Source: Oscillospiraceae bacterium (GTDB lineage: Bacteria > Bacillota > Clostridia > Oscillospirales > Oscillospiraceae). Taken from it: a stretch of 5,855 nucleotides of DNA. How positions within the stretch are numbered: position 1 is the stretch's first letter; every line of letters begins with the position of its first letter. The stretch lies in the NCBI GenBank assembly GCA_017438675.1, contig JAFRUW010000271.1, forward strand, positions 1 through 5,855, written 5' to 3'. Below the pieces are notes generated by a model. That model searched no databases. It was not told where the DNA came from and saw nothing but the letters and a program-made list of their open reading frames with translations. Made by a program: the position numbers and the translations under genes. Shown in pieces: positions 1-5,855 of the stretch.

Positions 1-116
1 ATGCTGCAATGAACCTGAAAAAGCTGGCAGAATGGAGCTGGAACAACTCCATTTTCCACCTTGATTTCAGACTATTTTACCCCAGAATCATCAGAACCCA
101 AGTTTTCGCTTGCTGA
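1..116 (+). CDS. C-terminal end of an IS1182-like transposase (5' end off-window, possibly nonsense-truncated)
   Basis: Frame 3 is open from the left edge to a TGA at 114-116, giving 37 residues. They begin AAMNLKKLAEWSW, which resembles from memory the last helix of IS1182-type DDE transposases, where an A-x-N-L-K-K-L-A segment followed by tryptophans lies near the C-terminus. Such enzymes cut and paste their own insertion sequence. The catalytic DDE residues would lie off-window, so function cannot be judged. Beyond the TGA the same frame continues as NLGFFDRLRY to a second stop at 147-149; a G-F-x-D-x-L-R tail is what I recall as the usual end of this family, so the TGA may be a nonsense mutation. 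The gene converges on the galactanase gene at 213-2873. The family call rests on a short motif and is moderate; the reading frame itself is certain. Confidence 0.55.
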   Translation, partial: AAMNLKKLAEWSWNNSIFHLDFRLFYPRIIRTQVFAC

Positions 117-141
117 AATCTGGGGTTCTTTGACAGACTGA

Positions 142-176
142 GATATTGACGGCTGCGTTTTGCAGCCGTCAATATC
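142..176. terminator. Perfect 15-bp inverted repeat between convergent genes, probable bidirectional terminator
   Basis: Arms at 142-156 (gatattgacggctgc) and 162-176 are exact reverse complements around a 5-base loop (gtttt). The hairpin sits between the transposase tail and the stop of the galactanase gene at 213, where a shared terminator is expected. Neither strand has a clear run of T after the stem, so it is not a classical intrinsic terminator. It may instead be an IS-associated or REP-like hairpin, or an RNA-stabilising 3' structure. The second candidate transposase stop (147-149) falls inside its left arm. Confidence 0.5.
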
Positions 177-212
177 AGATTTATAAACGCATGCTTATTG
201 CTGATGCGGTGT

Positions 213-2873
213 TTATTGTGCCACAAGGGCTCTTGAAATAAGGACAAGATCCTTGTTGTCAATGACGCCGTCATCATTGTAATCGGCTGCCTCAAGCTGG
301 GATTCGTTGAACTCAACGAGCTGGACAAGGTATCTCGCGATCATTATCAGGTCGCGGTTGTCAATGATGCCGTCAAGGGTCACATCGCCGGGGAAGTAAT
401 CGTTGTCGATTACAAGGGTGCCGTCATAGGAGATGAGCGCGACATGATCGGGAACATTGTCGGTAGCCTTGATATTCGTCATCTTAAGAGCGTATTCACC
501 CTCTGCGTACCAGGGCAGAACATCCAGATCGTAGTTCACCGTGAACAGCTTGCCGGCGCCGAAGCACTCGCCGTATTCGTTCCAGACGATGATCTGGCAG
601 TTTGCCGGGTTGTACTCAAAGCTGTGGGGGCTTTCGACGGAATCGATGGGGATCTGGGAATCGAGGGTCAGCCTTATGGAGCTGATAGGCTCGTCTCCGA
701 CATAGTAAACGTCAATTGCAGCCTTCTCGCCTTCGCCGCACTTGCCTACGGTCTTTCCGCCGACAACGGCGCCTTCGGGGATGGCGTCAACGACTGTTAC
801 GGTGGCGGTCACGTCTGTCATGGCCTTGCCTCTGCCCTCTGCCGGTACCTCGACCTGGGCCTGACCGGCTACGGTGAAGGTGCCTGCCGCATCCTCGGGA
901 ACGGCGTCCCAAACAACGGGAACGTCGGTGATCTCGCCTGTGGCGACATCAAGGCTCTTCACCGTCTCGGGAAGCACTACCTCGCCGCCCACAGCGGGAA
1001 CGCTTATGTCGCTCTCCACCACGTTCTTTGCGAAGGCGTCGTTCCACGCCAGCATGGATGCCTGAAGTGTGGAGTTTGCGCCCCTGCCTGTTCCGTATAC
1101 GCTCTGACCGTTCCAGGGCCATACGCCCTGACCCGCGTTGTTGGGAACGTCGTTGATGGTCTTCATGATCTCGACGGCGATATCGCCGGCCATCTGGGTG
1201 CTGTAGCGGGTGCCTACGGGATAGTTGGGGTTGTCAAGGGGGCTGGAGATGGTGCCGGAGTGAGAGGGTGAGCACTCGGCGATATTGAACTGTACACCGG
1301 GCAGGAGCTTGGACATCTCCACGATGTTCTTCTGTACGGTTGCGTAGGTGCCGTGCCAGTCGGGATAGTAGGATACGCCGATGCGGTCAACCATGCCGCT
1401 CATGCCCTTCAGATCGGAGGACAGGTTGGAGATGAGGGTCATGACCTTGTTGAAAACGTAATCCTCGTCAACGACAACTTTGTTGCCGTTTCTGGGCTGC
1501 TCAACCACGTTGAAGGCGAAGTGCATCTCGCTCTGAATATCGAGCTTGTATTCCTCGTTCAGCTTCAGTATCGCCCTGTTGCCCGCGTCAACAAGTCTTG
1601 CCAGATTGTTGATGGAGTCAAGGAACTCCTTGTACGCTGCGCTCTCAGTGTCGCCTGCCGCCTCAGCGTACTTTGCCCACTTTACGCCGCCGCCGGGTGT
1701 AGCGTCGGGATTGATCTTTGTGCCGTCAATTGTCCTGCCGTTCTCCAGCATGTTTTCGGGGGAATTGTCGCGGATGAAGCGCTTGTAGTAATCGTGATAA
1801 TCGGCGAACTCGTTTACCAGCAGGTACTCGGAGCCCCACATCATGCCGTTTGTGATCTCATTGCCGAGAGCCACGATGGAGGGAGGTGTGCCCTGATCGA
1901 TGAGCTGCTTCAGATAATCATAGGTAAAGGTGTAGACGGTGTCCACCAGTTCGTCAAAGGGAAGCTCCGCCCATGCGTAGGGCTTGGGCTGGTTCTGGGG
2001 GTCAGACCAGCTGTCGGCATAGTGGAAGTCGATGGCCAGCTTCTGACCTGCGCCCACGATGTACCTGGCGTAATTCAGCTGAGCCGCCGGGGAGCAGCTT
2101 GTGGCGGAGGTGCTGACGGAGGGCGGGTTCGCGCCGATAGCCTCATTTATGTCGCCTGCGTATCTCCAGTCGCCCTCGCTCCTGGGTTCGTTCCACACGC
2201 GGAGACGGGTGGTATCCCAGCCCAGATCCTTTACGAGACCGAAGAAGTTGTTGCCGCTCTCCGCGGAACCCTCATCGTTGAGAGCGCCGCCGCGGTAGCC
2301 TTCTGCGGGGGGATTGTTGCCGGCATTGTAGTAATACTTGTTGGAATAGCTGACAGTGGAGCTGTCGGAACCGTTGTTCAGGTCGGGGCGGAGGTAGTTT
2401 ATGATCCTGAACTCCGCAACACCGGGAATGAAGCCTGAGAGGACGGTAAGCTTCACATAGCGCAGGCCTTCAAAGGCAAAGATGTCTGTGAAAACTGCGC
2501 CGGGGAGGGTGTTCTCACTCTTGTCTGCGATGACCTTCCACTCGCTGCCGTCCGCGGAGCCTTCTATCTTGTACTTATAGACGGAAGAGTCCTCAGCAAA
2601 TACGGTTTCGATCTTGCGGACAGCGTCGTAAGCGCCGCCCAGATCAACCGTAAGGGTCGCGGGCTCTCTTTGCCAGACCCACGCGGTGTCAGGATCGCCG
2701 TCAGCCGCCAGAGCAGCATCTCCGCTGTCGGCGGAGAAGTTGACCCAGTATTTGCCGGAAATGTTGCTTTCCGCCGGCTTGTACTCCGCCGTACCGCTTA
2801 AGGCAAGGGCGGATACAGGCAGCAGTGTCATCGCCATGACGATAACAAGCAGTAGTGCCACTGTTTTTTTCAT
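213..2873 (-). CDS. Secreted dockerin-bearing GH53 arabinogalactan endo-beta-1,4-galactanase, copy 1
   Basis: This 886-aa exported enzyme is predicted to hydrolyse internal beta-1,4-galactosyl bonds of type I arabinogalactan and pectic galactan. Modules: signal peptide 1-24 (cleavage after SALA); discoidin/F5-8C, CBM32-like, 30-160; GH53 about 190-618; group 4 bacterial Ig-like 619-696; cohesin-like 697-822; type I dockerin 828-886. GH53 signatures are LGWDTTRLRVWNEP (217-230), IDFHYADSWSDPQNQPKP (281-298), VALGNEITNG with proposed acid/base E339, IGVSYYPDWHGTY (498-510), and NIAEC with proposed nucleophile E533. The glutamates are 194 residues apart against about 100-110 in characterised GH53 enzymes, so there is a large insertion (about 350-425). 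The dockerin has two calcium loops (D830-D841, D864-D875). The ATG at 2873 is chosen because MKK starts a good signal peptide and AAAGGAG lies 8 bases upstream; the open frame to 3050 overlaps the promoter. Family certain by motifs; exact substrate inferred. Confidence 0.93.
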   Translation of the reverse strand: MKKTVALLLVIVMAMTLLPVSALALSGTAEYKPAESNISGKYWVNFSADSGDAALAADGDPDTAWVWQREPATLTVDLGGAYDAVRKIETVFAEDSSVYKYKIEGSADGSEWKVIADKSENTLPGAVFTDIFAFEGLRYVKLTVLSGFIPGVAEFRIINYLRPDLNNGSDSSTVSYSNKYYYNAGNNPPAEGYRGGALNDEGSAESGNNFFGLVKDLGWDTTRLRVWNEPRSEGDWRYAGDINEAIGANPPSVSTSATSCSPAAQLNYARYIVGAGQKLAIDFHYADSWSDPQNQPKPYAWAELPFDELVDTVYTFTYDYLKQLIDQGTPPSIVALGNEITNGMMWGSEYLLVNEFADYHDYYKRFIRDNSPENMLENGRTIDGTKINPDATPGGGVKWAKYAEAAGDTESAAYKEFLDSINNLARLVDAGNRAILKLNEEYKLDIQSEMHFAFNVVEQPRNGNKVVVDEDYVFNKVMTLISNLSSDLKGMSGMVDRIGVSYYPDWHGTYATVQKNIVEMSKLLPGVQFNIAECSPSHSGTISSPLDNPNYPVGTRYSTQMAGDIAVEIMKTINDVPNNAGQGVWPWNGQSVYGTGRGANSTLQASMLAWNDAFAKNVVESDISVPAVGGEVVLPETVKSLDVATGEITDVPVVWDAVPEDAAGTFTVAGQAQVEVPAEGRGKAMTDVTATVTVVDAIPEGAVVGGKTVGKCGEGEKAAIDVYYVGDEPISSIRLTLDSQIPIDSVESPHSFEYNPANCQIIVWNEYGECFGAGKLFTVNYDLDVLPWYAEGEYALKMTNIKATDNVPDHVALISYDGTLVIDNDYFPGDVTLDGIIDNRDLIMIARYLVQLVEFNESQLEAADYNDDGVIDNKDLVLISRALVAQ

Positions 2874-2881
2874 TGTTTTTT

Positions 2882-2888
2882 CTCCTTT
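2882..2888 (-). promoter_or_regulatory. Ribosome binding site of galactanase copy 1 (fixes the start codon)
   Basis: On the minus strand AAAGGAG lies here, with 8 bases between GGAG and the ATG at 2873-2871. It is a near-consensus Gram-positive Shine-Dalgarno sequence. It excludes the in-frame upstream ATG at 3050, which would put the start inside the promoter and give 59 residues with no signal-peptide character. Confidence 0.85.
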
Positions 2889-2906
2889 TAAAATAATAGA
2901 TTTCTT

Positions 2907-2998
2907 CGGCGATATACAGAACAGCAGAATAAGTCGCCTTTCATAAATGGAAATCCGCAGCCGCGGGCATGAAAAGCCAAACGCCGTTAACTGCTGTT
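2907..2998 (-). promoter_or_regulatory. Structured 5' leader of galactanase copy 1
   Basis: The leader from the predicted start near 3012 to the ATG is about 139 nt. Three nested helices can form on the minus-strand RNA. The outer 8-bp helix pairs 2991-2998 with 2920-2927. A 9-bp helix (one G-U) pairs 2969-2977 with 2936-2944. A 4-bp hairpin CCGC-GGCT-GCGG spans 2955-2966. In addition CGGCG at 2982-2986 can pair with CGCCG at 2907-2911, across the outer helix, as a pseudoknot or a competing fold. It matches no riboswitch class I can recognise. Nested complementarity of this length may be regulatory or only stabilising; no covariation evidence is available here. Confidence 0.4.
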
Positions 2999-3018
2999 TA
3001 TACATCACTGCTTGTATG

Positions 3019-3047
3019 ATTGTATCAAGTTTTGGGCTTGCAGTCAA
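3019..3047 (-). promoter_or_regulatory. Sigma-A/sigma-70-type promoter for galactanase copy 1
   Basis: Reading the minus strand, TTGACT (3047-3042) is the -35 element and TACAAT (3024-3019) the -10 element. The spacer is exactly 17 bp, and a TG dinucleotide one base upstream of the -10 makes it an extended -10. Each hexamer differs from consensus at one position. Transcription would start near 3012. This gives copy 1 its own promoter downstream of the terminator of copy 2, so the tandem genes can be transcribed separately. Confidence 0.75.
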
Positions 3048-3049
3048 CA

Positions 3050-3075
3050 TTTTTTATGCTGTTTAGCACAAAAAA
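3050..3075. promoter_or_regulatory. A/T-rich palindrome directly upstream of the -35 box (operator or UP-element candidate)
   Basis: On the + strand ttttttatgct (3050-3060) faces agcacaaaaaa (3065-3075) around gttt, with 10 of 11 positions matched. Its edge is 2 bp from the -35 hexamer at 3047. A TGCT-gttt-AGCA core with flanking A/T tracts suits a dimeric regulator, and the A/T tracts alone could act as an UP element for RNA polymerase. No regulator gene is in the window, so the partner is unknown. Confidence 0.4.
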
Positions 3076-3096
3076 CATGTCTCTCAGTGCATAACA

Positions 3097-3136
3097 GCAA
3101 AGGCTTATGCCCGCTGACGCAGACATAAGCCTTTGC
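3097..3136 (-). terminator. Hairpin terminator downstream of galactanase copy 2
   Basis: A perfect 13-bp inverted repeat (gcaaaggcttatg at 3097-3109, complement at 3124-3136) with a 14-base loop starts 35 bases after the TGA of copy 2. On the minus strand the stem is followed only by TGTTATG, so the T-run is weak; a longer T6 tract lies about 21 bases further on. Position and stem strength support termination or 3'-end protection before the promoter of copy 1. Confidence 0.55.
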
Positions 3137-3171
3137 AGGAATGATCTATATTTATATTGTATGAATCACGG

Positions 3172-5855
3172 TCAACTCTGGCTTACCACATATCTGGCGA
3201 TCTGTACCAGGTCGGAGTTGTTGATAATGCCGTCCTCGTTGAAGTCGGCAGCGATCTTCTGCTTCTCATTGAACTCCACAAGGTGGACAAGGTATCTTGC
3301 GATGAGGATCAGGTCGCGGTTGTCCACCGCACCGTCCTGGCTCACGTCGCCTGCGGGATAGTCGTTCTCTATAGTGACGACGGCCGGATAAGTGCCAACA
3401 GGAATCGTATCGTAGTCGATTGTAAACATATTGAAGGTCATAGCATCGATAGCGGTAATATTAATCGGATAATCGCCCTCCGGATACCACGGATCGGCAT
3501 CAAGATCAATTACGACGGTGGCAATCGTCCCCTGGCCTATGGACATCGCCAAGATATCCATAATCACCGCTTCACCGGTTTCAGGATTATACTGGGAGAT
3601 GATCATAGTGCCTGCGTATTCATCTCTGAGTTTAACGGACTTGATCGGCAGATCCGACTCAAGCTTAAACACCAGGGAGCCTATATCGGCGTCTCCCACA
3701 TACTTTATCTCAACCGTCGCGGTCTCGCCTTCGCCGCACTTGCCCACAGTCTTTGTACCGACAAGGGCGCCCTTGGGGATGGCGTCAAACTCTGTGACGT
3801 AGGCTGTGACCTCGGTCATCGCCTTGCCTCTGCCTTCTGCGGGAACCTCGACCTGAGCCCGGCCCTTTACGGTGAAGGTACCTTCCGCGTCCTCGGGGAT
3901 CTCATCCCATACAACGGGTACGTCGGTGATCTCGCCTGTTGCAACATCGAGGCTCTTTACAGTCTCGGGAAGGGCGATTTCCTTGCCTGTTTCAGCCGGG
4001 ACGCTTATGCTGCTCTCCACTACGTTCTTGGCGAAGGCGTCGTTCCACGCCAGCATTGACGCCTGGAGGGTGTATGCGGTGCTGCCGCAGCCGCCGCCGG
4101 ATACTCCGTACACGCTCTGACCGTTCCAGGGCCATACGCCCTGACCCACGTTGCCGGGAACGTCGTTGATGGTCTTCATGATCTCAATGGCGATATCACC
4201 GGCCATCTGGGTGCTGTAGCGTGTTCCCACGGGGTAGTTGGGATTGTCAAGCTCGCTGGAGATGGTGCCGGAGTGAGAGGGTGAGCACTCTGCAATATTG
4301 AACTGTACGCCGGGAAGGATCTTTGACATCTCGACTATGTTCTTCTGGACCGTGGCGTAGGTGCCGTGCCAATCGGGATAGTAGGATACACCGATGCGGT
4401 CAACCATGCCGCTCATGCCGTTAAGATCTTCTGCCAGGTTGGAGATAAGGGTCATGACCTTGTTGAAAACATAGTCCTCGTCAAGAACCACCTTGTCACC
4501 GTTTCTGGGCTGCTCGATGACGTTGAAGGCAAAGTGCATCTCGCTCTGAATATCGAGCTTGTATTCCTCGTTCAGCTTCAGTATCGCCCTGTTGCCCGCG
4601 TCAACAAGTCTCGCCAGATTGTTGATGGAAGCCAGGAACTCCTGATACGCGGCGCTCTCGGTGTCGCCGTCTGCCTCAGCATACTTTACCCACTTTACGC
4701 CGCCGCCGGGTGTGGCGTCGGGGTTGATAAGGGTGCCGTCGATTGTCCTGCCGTCCTCCTGCATGTTTTCGGGGGAATTGTCGCGGATGAAGCGCTTGTA
4801 ATAATCATGGTAATCGGCGTACTCGTTTACCTCCAGGTACTCGGAACCCCACATCATGCCGTTTGTGATCTCGTTGCCGAGAGCGACGATAGAGGGAGGA
4901 GTACCCTGTTCGATGAGCTGCTTCAGATAGTCGTATGTGAAATCGTAGACGGTGTCAACAAGCTCGTCAAAGGGAAGCTCCGCCCATGCGTAGGGCTTGG
5001 GCTGGTTCTGGGGGTCTGCCCAGCTGTCCGCATAGTGGAAGTCGATGGCCAGCTTCTGACCCGCGCCCACTATGTACTTTGCGTAGTTGAGCTGTGCGGA
5101 AGGCGCGCAGCTTGTGGCGGAGGTGCTGACGGAAGGCCAGTTCGCGCCGATGGCCTCATTAATATCGCCGGCATAACGCCAGTCACCCTCACTCCTGGGC
5201 TCGTTCCACACACGGAGACGGGTGGTATCCCAGCCCAGATCCTTTACAAGGCCGAAGTAGTTGTTGCCGCTCTCGGCGGAGCCCTCGTCGTTCAGGGAGC
5301 CGCCGCGGTATCCCTCGACGGGAGGATTGTTATTGGCGTTGTAGTTGTACTTGTACGAATAACTGACAGTGGAGCTGTCGGAACCGTTATTCATGTCGGG
5401 GCGGAGATAGTTTATTATCCTGAACTCTTTCACGCCGGGAACATAGCTTGACAGGACGGTGAGCTTTACGTAGCGTAGACCTTCAAAGGTAAAAATGTCG
5501 GTGAAGACAGCGCCGGGAGTGGTGTTGGCGCTTTTGTCCGCAATAGTTTCCCACTCTTCTCCGTCTGCAGAGCCCTCGATCTTATACTGATATCGGGAGG
5601 CGCTGTCGGCGAAAACAGTCTCGATCTTGCGGATGGCATCATAAGCGCCGCCCAGATCGACTGTCAGTTCCGCGGGTTCATTTTCCCATACCCATGCGGT
5701 GGTCTCATCGCCGTCGGAGGCAAGAGCCGCGTCACCCTCATCGGATGAGAAGGTAACCCAGTATTTTCCTGAAATGCAGCTTTCTGCAGGGGTGTAATTC
5801 ACTGTCCCGTTCAGCGCAAATGCGGAAACGGGAAGCAGCGTCAAAGCCATGGCAA
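3172..5855 (-). CDS. Secreted dockerin-bearing GH53 arabinogalactan endo-beta-1,4-galactanase, copy 2 (N-terminus off-window)
   Basis: A paralogue of copy 1 with the same module order. The frame stays open to the right edge; by alignment about 12 codons of the signal peptide are missing, and the ATG at 5850 aligns with Met13 of copy 1, so it is not the start. Numbering from that Met: signal-peptide end SAFA (9-12), discoidin module about 18-148, GH53 about 178-610 with proposed acid/base E327 (VALGNEITNG) and nucleophile E521 (NIAEC), Ig-like about 613-688, cohesin-like about 689-828, dockerin 834-892. It is colinear without gaps with copy 1 up to YG (581-582), then carries four extra residues in a Gly-rich loop including C588. 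The cohesin-like part is strongly divergent. The second dockerin calcium loop (D869-D880) has Asn877 at position 9, where copy 1 has Asp. Predicted role as for copy 1; different C-termini may give different partners. Its promoter is off-window. Confidence 0.92.
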   Translation of the reverse strand, partial: AMALTLLPVSAFALNGTVNYTPAESCISGKYWVTFSSDEGDAALASDGDETTAWVWENEPAELTVDLGGAYDAIRKIETVFADSASRYQYKIEGSADGEEWETIADKSANTTPGAVFTDIFTFEGLRYVKLTVLSSYVPGVKEFRIINYLRPDMNNGSDSSTVSYSYKYNYNANNNPPVEGYRGGSLNDEGSAESGNNYFGLVKDLGWDTTRLRVWNEPRSEGDWRYAGDINEAIGANWPSVSTSATSCAPSAQLNYAKYIVGAGQKLAIDFHYADSWADPQNQPKPYAWAELPFDELVDTVYDFTYDYLKQLIEQGTPPSIVALGNEITNGMMWGSEYLEVNEYADYHDYYKRFIRDNSPENMQEDGRTIDGTLINPDATPGGGVKWVKYAEADGDTESAAYQEFLASINNLARLVDAGNRAILKLNEEYKLDIQSEMHFAFNVIEQPRNGDKVVLDEDYVFNKVMTLISNLAEDLNGMSGMVDRIGVSYYPDWHGTYATVQKNIVEMSKILPGVQFNIAECSPSHSGTISSELDNPNYPVGTRYSTQMAGDIAIEIMKTINDVPGNVGQGVWPWNGQSVYGVSGGGCGSTAYTLQASMLAWNDAFAKNVVESSISVPAETGKEIALPETVKSLDVATGEITDVPVVWDEIPEDAEGTFTVKGRAQVEVPAEGRGKAMTEVTAYVTEFDAIPKGALVGTKTVGKCGEGETATVEIKYVGDADIGSLVFKLESDLPIKSVKLRDEYAGTMIISQYNPETGEAVIMDILAMSIGQGTIATVVIDLDADPWYPEGDYPINITAIDAMTFNMFTIDYDTIPVGTYPAVVTIENDYPAGDVSQDGAVDNRDLILIARYLVHLVEFNEKQKIAADFNEDGIINNSDLVQIARYVVSQS

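Larger units (their letters stand above)
1..176 (+). mobile_element. Right-end remnant of an IS1182-like insertion sequence
   Basis: This covers the transposase tail plus the hairpin immediately after its expected end. Only the right end is in the window, and I cannot see a terminal inverted repeat or target-site duplication, so the outer boundary at 176 is a guess. It marks the left flank of the galactanase cluster as recombinationally active or once so. An alternative is a domesticated or decayed transposase gene with no element ends left. Confidence 0.4.
213..5855 (-). repeat. Tandem duplication of a whole galactanase gene (about 3.0-kb unit)
   Basis: Copies 213-2873 and 3172-5855 align head-to-tail with a period of 3013 bp over the catalytic region. 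An example is an 80-base stretch identical at every position, 1519-1598 against 4532-4611, covering residues 426-452 of copy 1. Identity at third codon positions over that length points to recent duplication or later gene conversion. The match weakens in the cohesin-like module and partly returns in the dockerin. Whether the upstream leader and promoter were duplicated too cannot be seen, because the 5' end of copy 2 is off-window. Confidence 0.9.

Noticed and set aside
79..129. Short inverted repeats (accccaga/tctggggt, agaaccc/gggttct) in the transposase tail
   Set aside because: Arms of only 7-8 bp that compete with each other and lie within the reading frame; not convincing as IS ends or a terminator.
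77..328. Small + strand open frame of 83 codons
   Set aside because: It crosses the hairpin and runs antisense into the dockerin coding end; the translation is low-complexity with no recognisable features.
444..1271. Open frame on the + strand opposite the Ig-like and cohesin-like region (similar one at 3157-4059)
   Set aside because: Antisense shadow of the galactanase genes; no ribosome binding site or recognisable domain seen.
1353..2438. Long open frame on the + strand (361 codons), with a same-length counterpart at 4366-5451
   Set aside because: Both lie antisense to the GH53 core at the same relative place. Their recurrence follows from the duplication. The translations are Val/Gly/Ala-rich with no domain, and the galactanase motifs explain the strand.
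2907..2998. Known riboswitch class (cyclic-di-GMP or similar) in the leader
   Set aside because: I could not find the conserved core bases of classes I know; only unclassified nested pairing is supported.
2874..3050. 59-residue N-terminal extension of galactanase copy 1
   Set aside because: It overlaps the promoter and leader, has no signal-peptide character, and a good ribosome binding site with a canonical signal peptide begins at 2873.

Overview
The window looks like an accessory carbohydrate-degradation locus of a Gram-positive anaerobe of the Clostridia, probably an Oscillospiraceae/Ruminococcus-like gut or rumen bacterium. The evidence is type I dockerin modules, Gram-positive-style secretion signals, an AGGAGA ribosome binding site and moderately GC-rich codons. 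The species cannot be named from the sequence.

Layout. At the left edge (1-149, + strand) is the tail of an IS1182-like transposase, with an in-frame TGA shortly before what looks like the family's usual C-terminal end. A perfect 15-bp hairpin (142-176) lies between it and the converging gene to its right. The rest of the window is two tandem, minus-strand, paralogous genes: 213-2873 (complete, 886 aa) and 3172-5855 (lacking about 12 N-terminal codons beyond the right edge). Both encode secreted multidomain GH53-type endo-beta-1,4-galactanases in the order signal peptide, discoidin (F5/8 type C, CBM32-like) module, GH53 catalytic domain, bacterial Ig-like domain, cohesin-like beta domain, type I dockerin. 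The 298-bp gap between them holds a hairpin terminator for the right-hand gene, an A/T-rich palindrome, a strong sigma-A-type promoter for the left-hand gene and a 139-nt leader that can fold into nested helices.

How it works together. The enzymes are expected to be exported, to bind galactan or pectin-type substrate through the discoidin module, to cleave beta-1,4-galactan side chains (arabinogalactan I / rhamnogalacturonan I), and to dock on a cohesin-bearing scaffold or surface protein through the dockerin. The copies are colinear and nearly identical over the catalytic core but strongly divergent in the cohesin-like module. This suggests duplication followed by homogenisation or purifying selection on the enzyme half and free divergence of the C-terminal half. 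The left-hand gene has its own promoter, so the pair need not be one operon.

No RNA genes, CRISPR arrays or defence systems are seen. The most interesting leads are the GH53 variant with a large insertion between its catalytic glutamates, the pairing of cohesin-like and dockerin modules in one polypeptide, and the structured leader with an adjacent palindrome.
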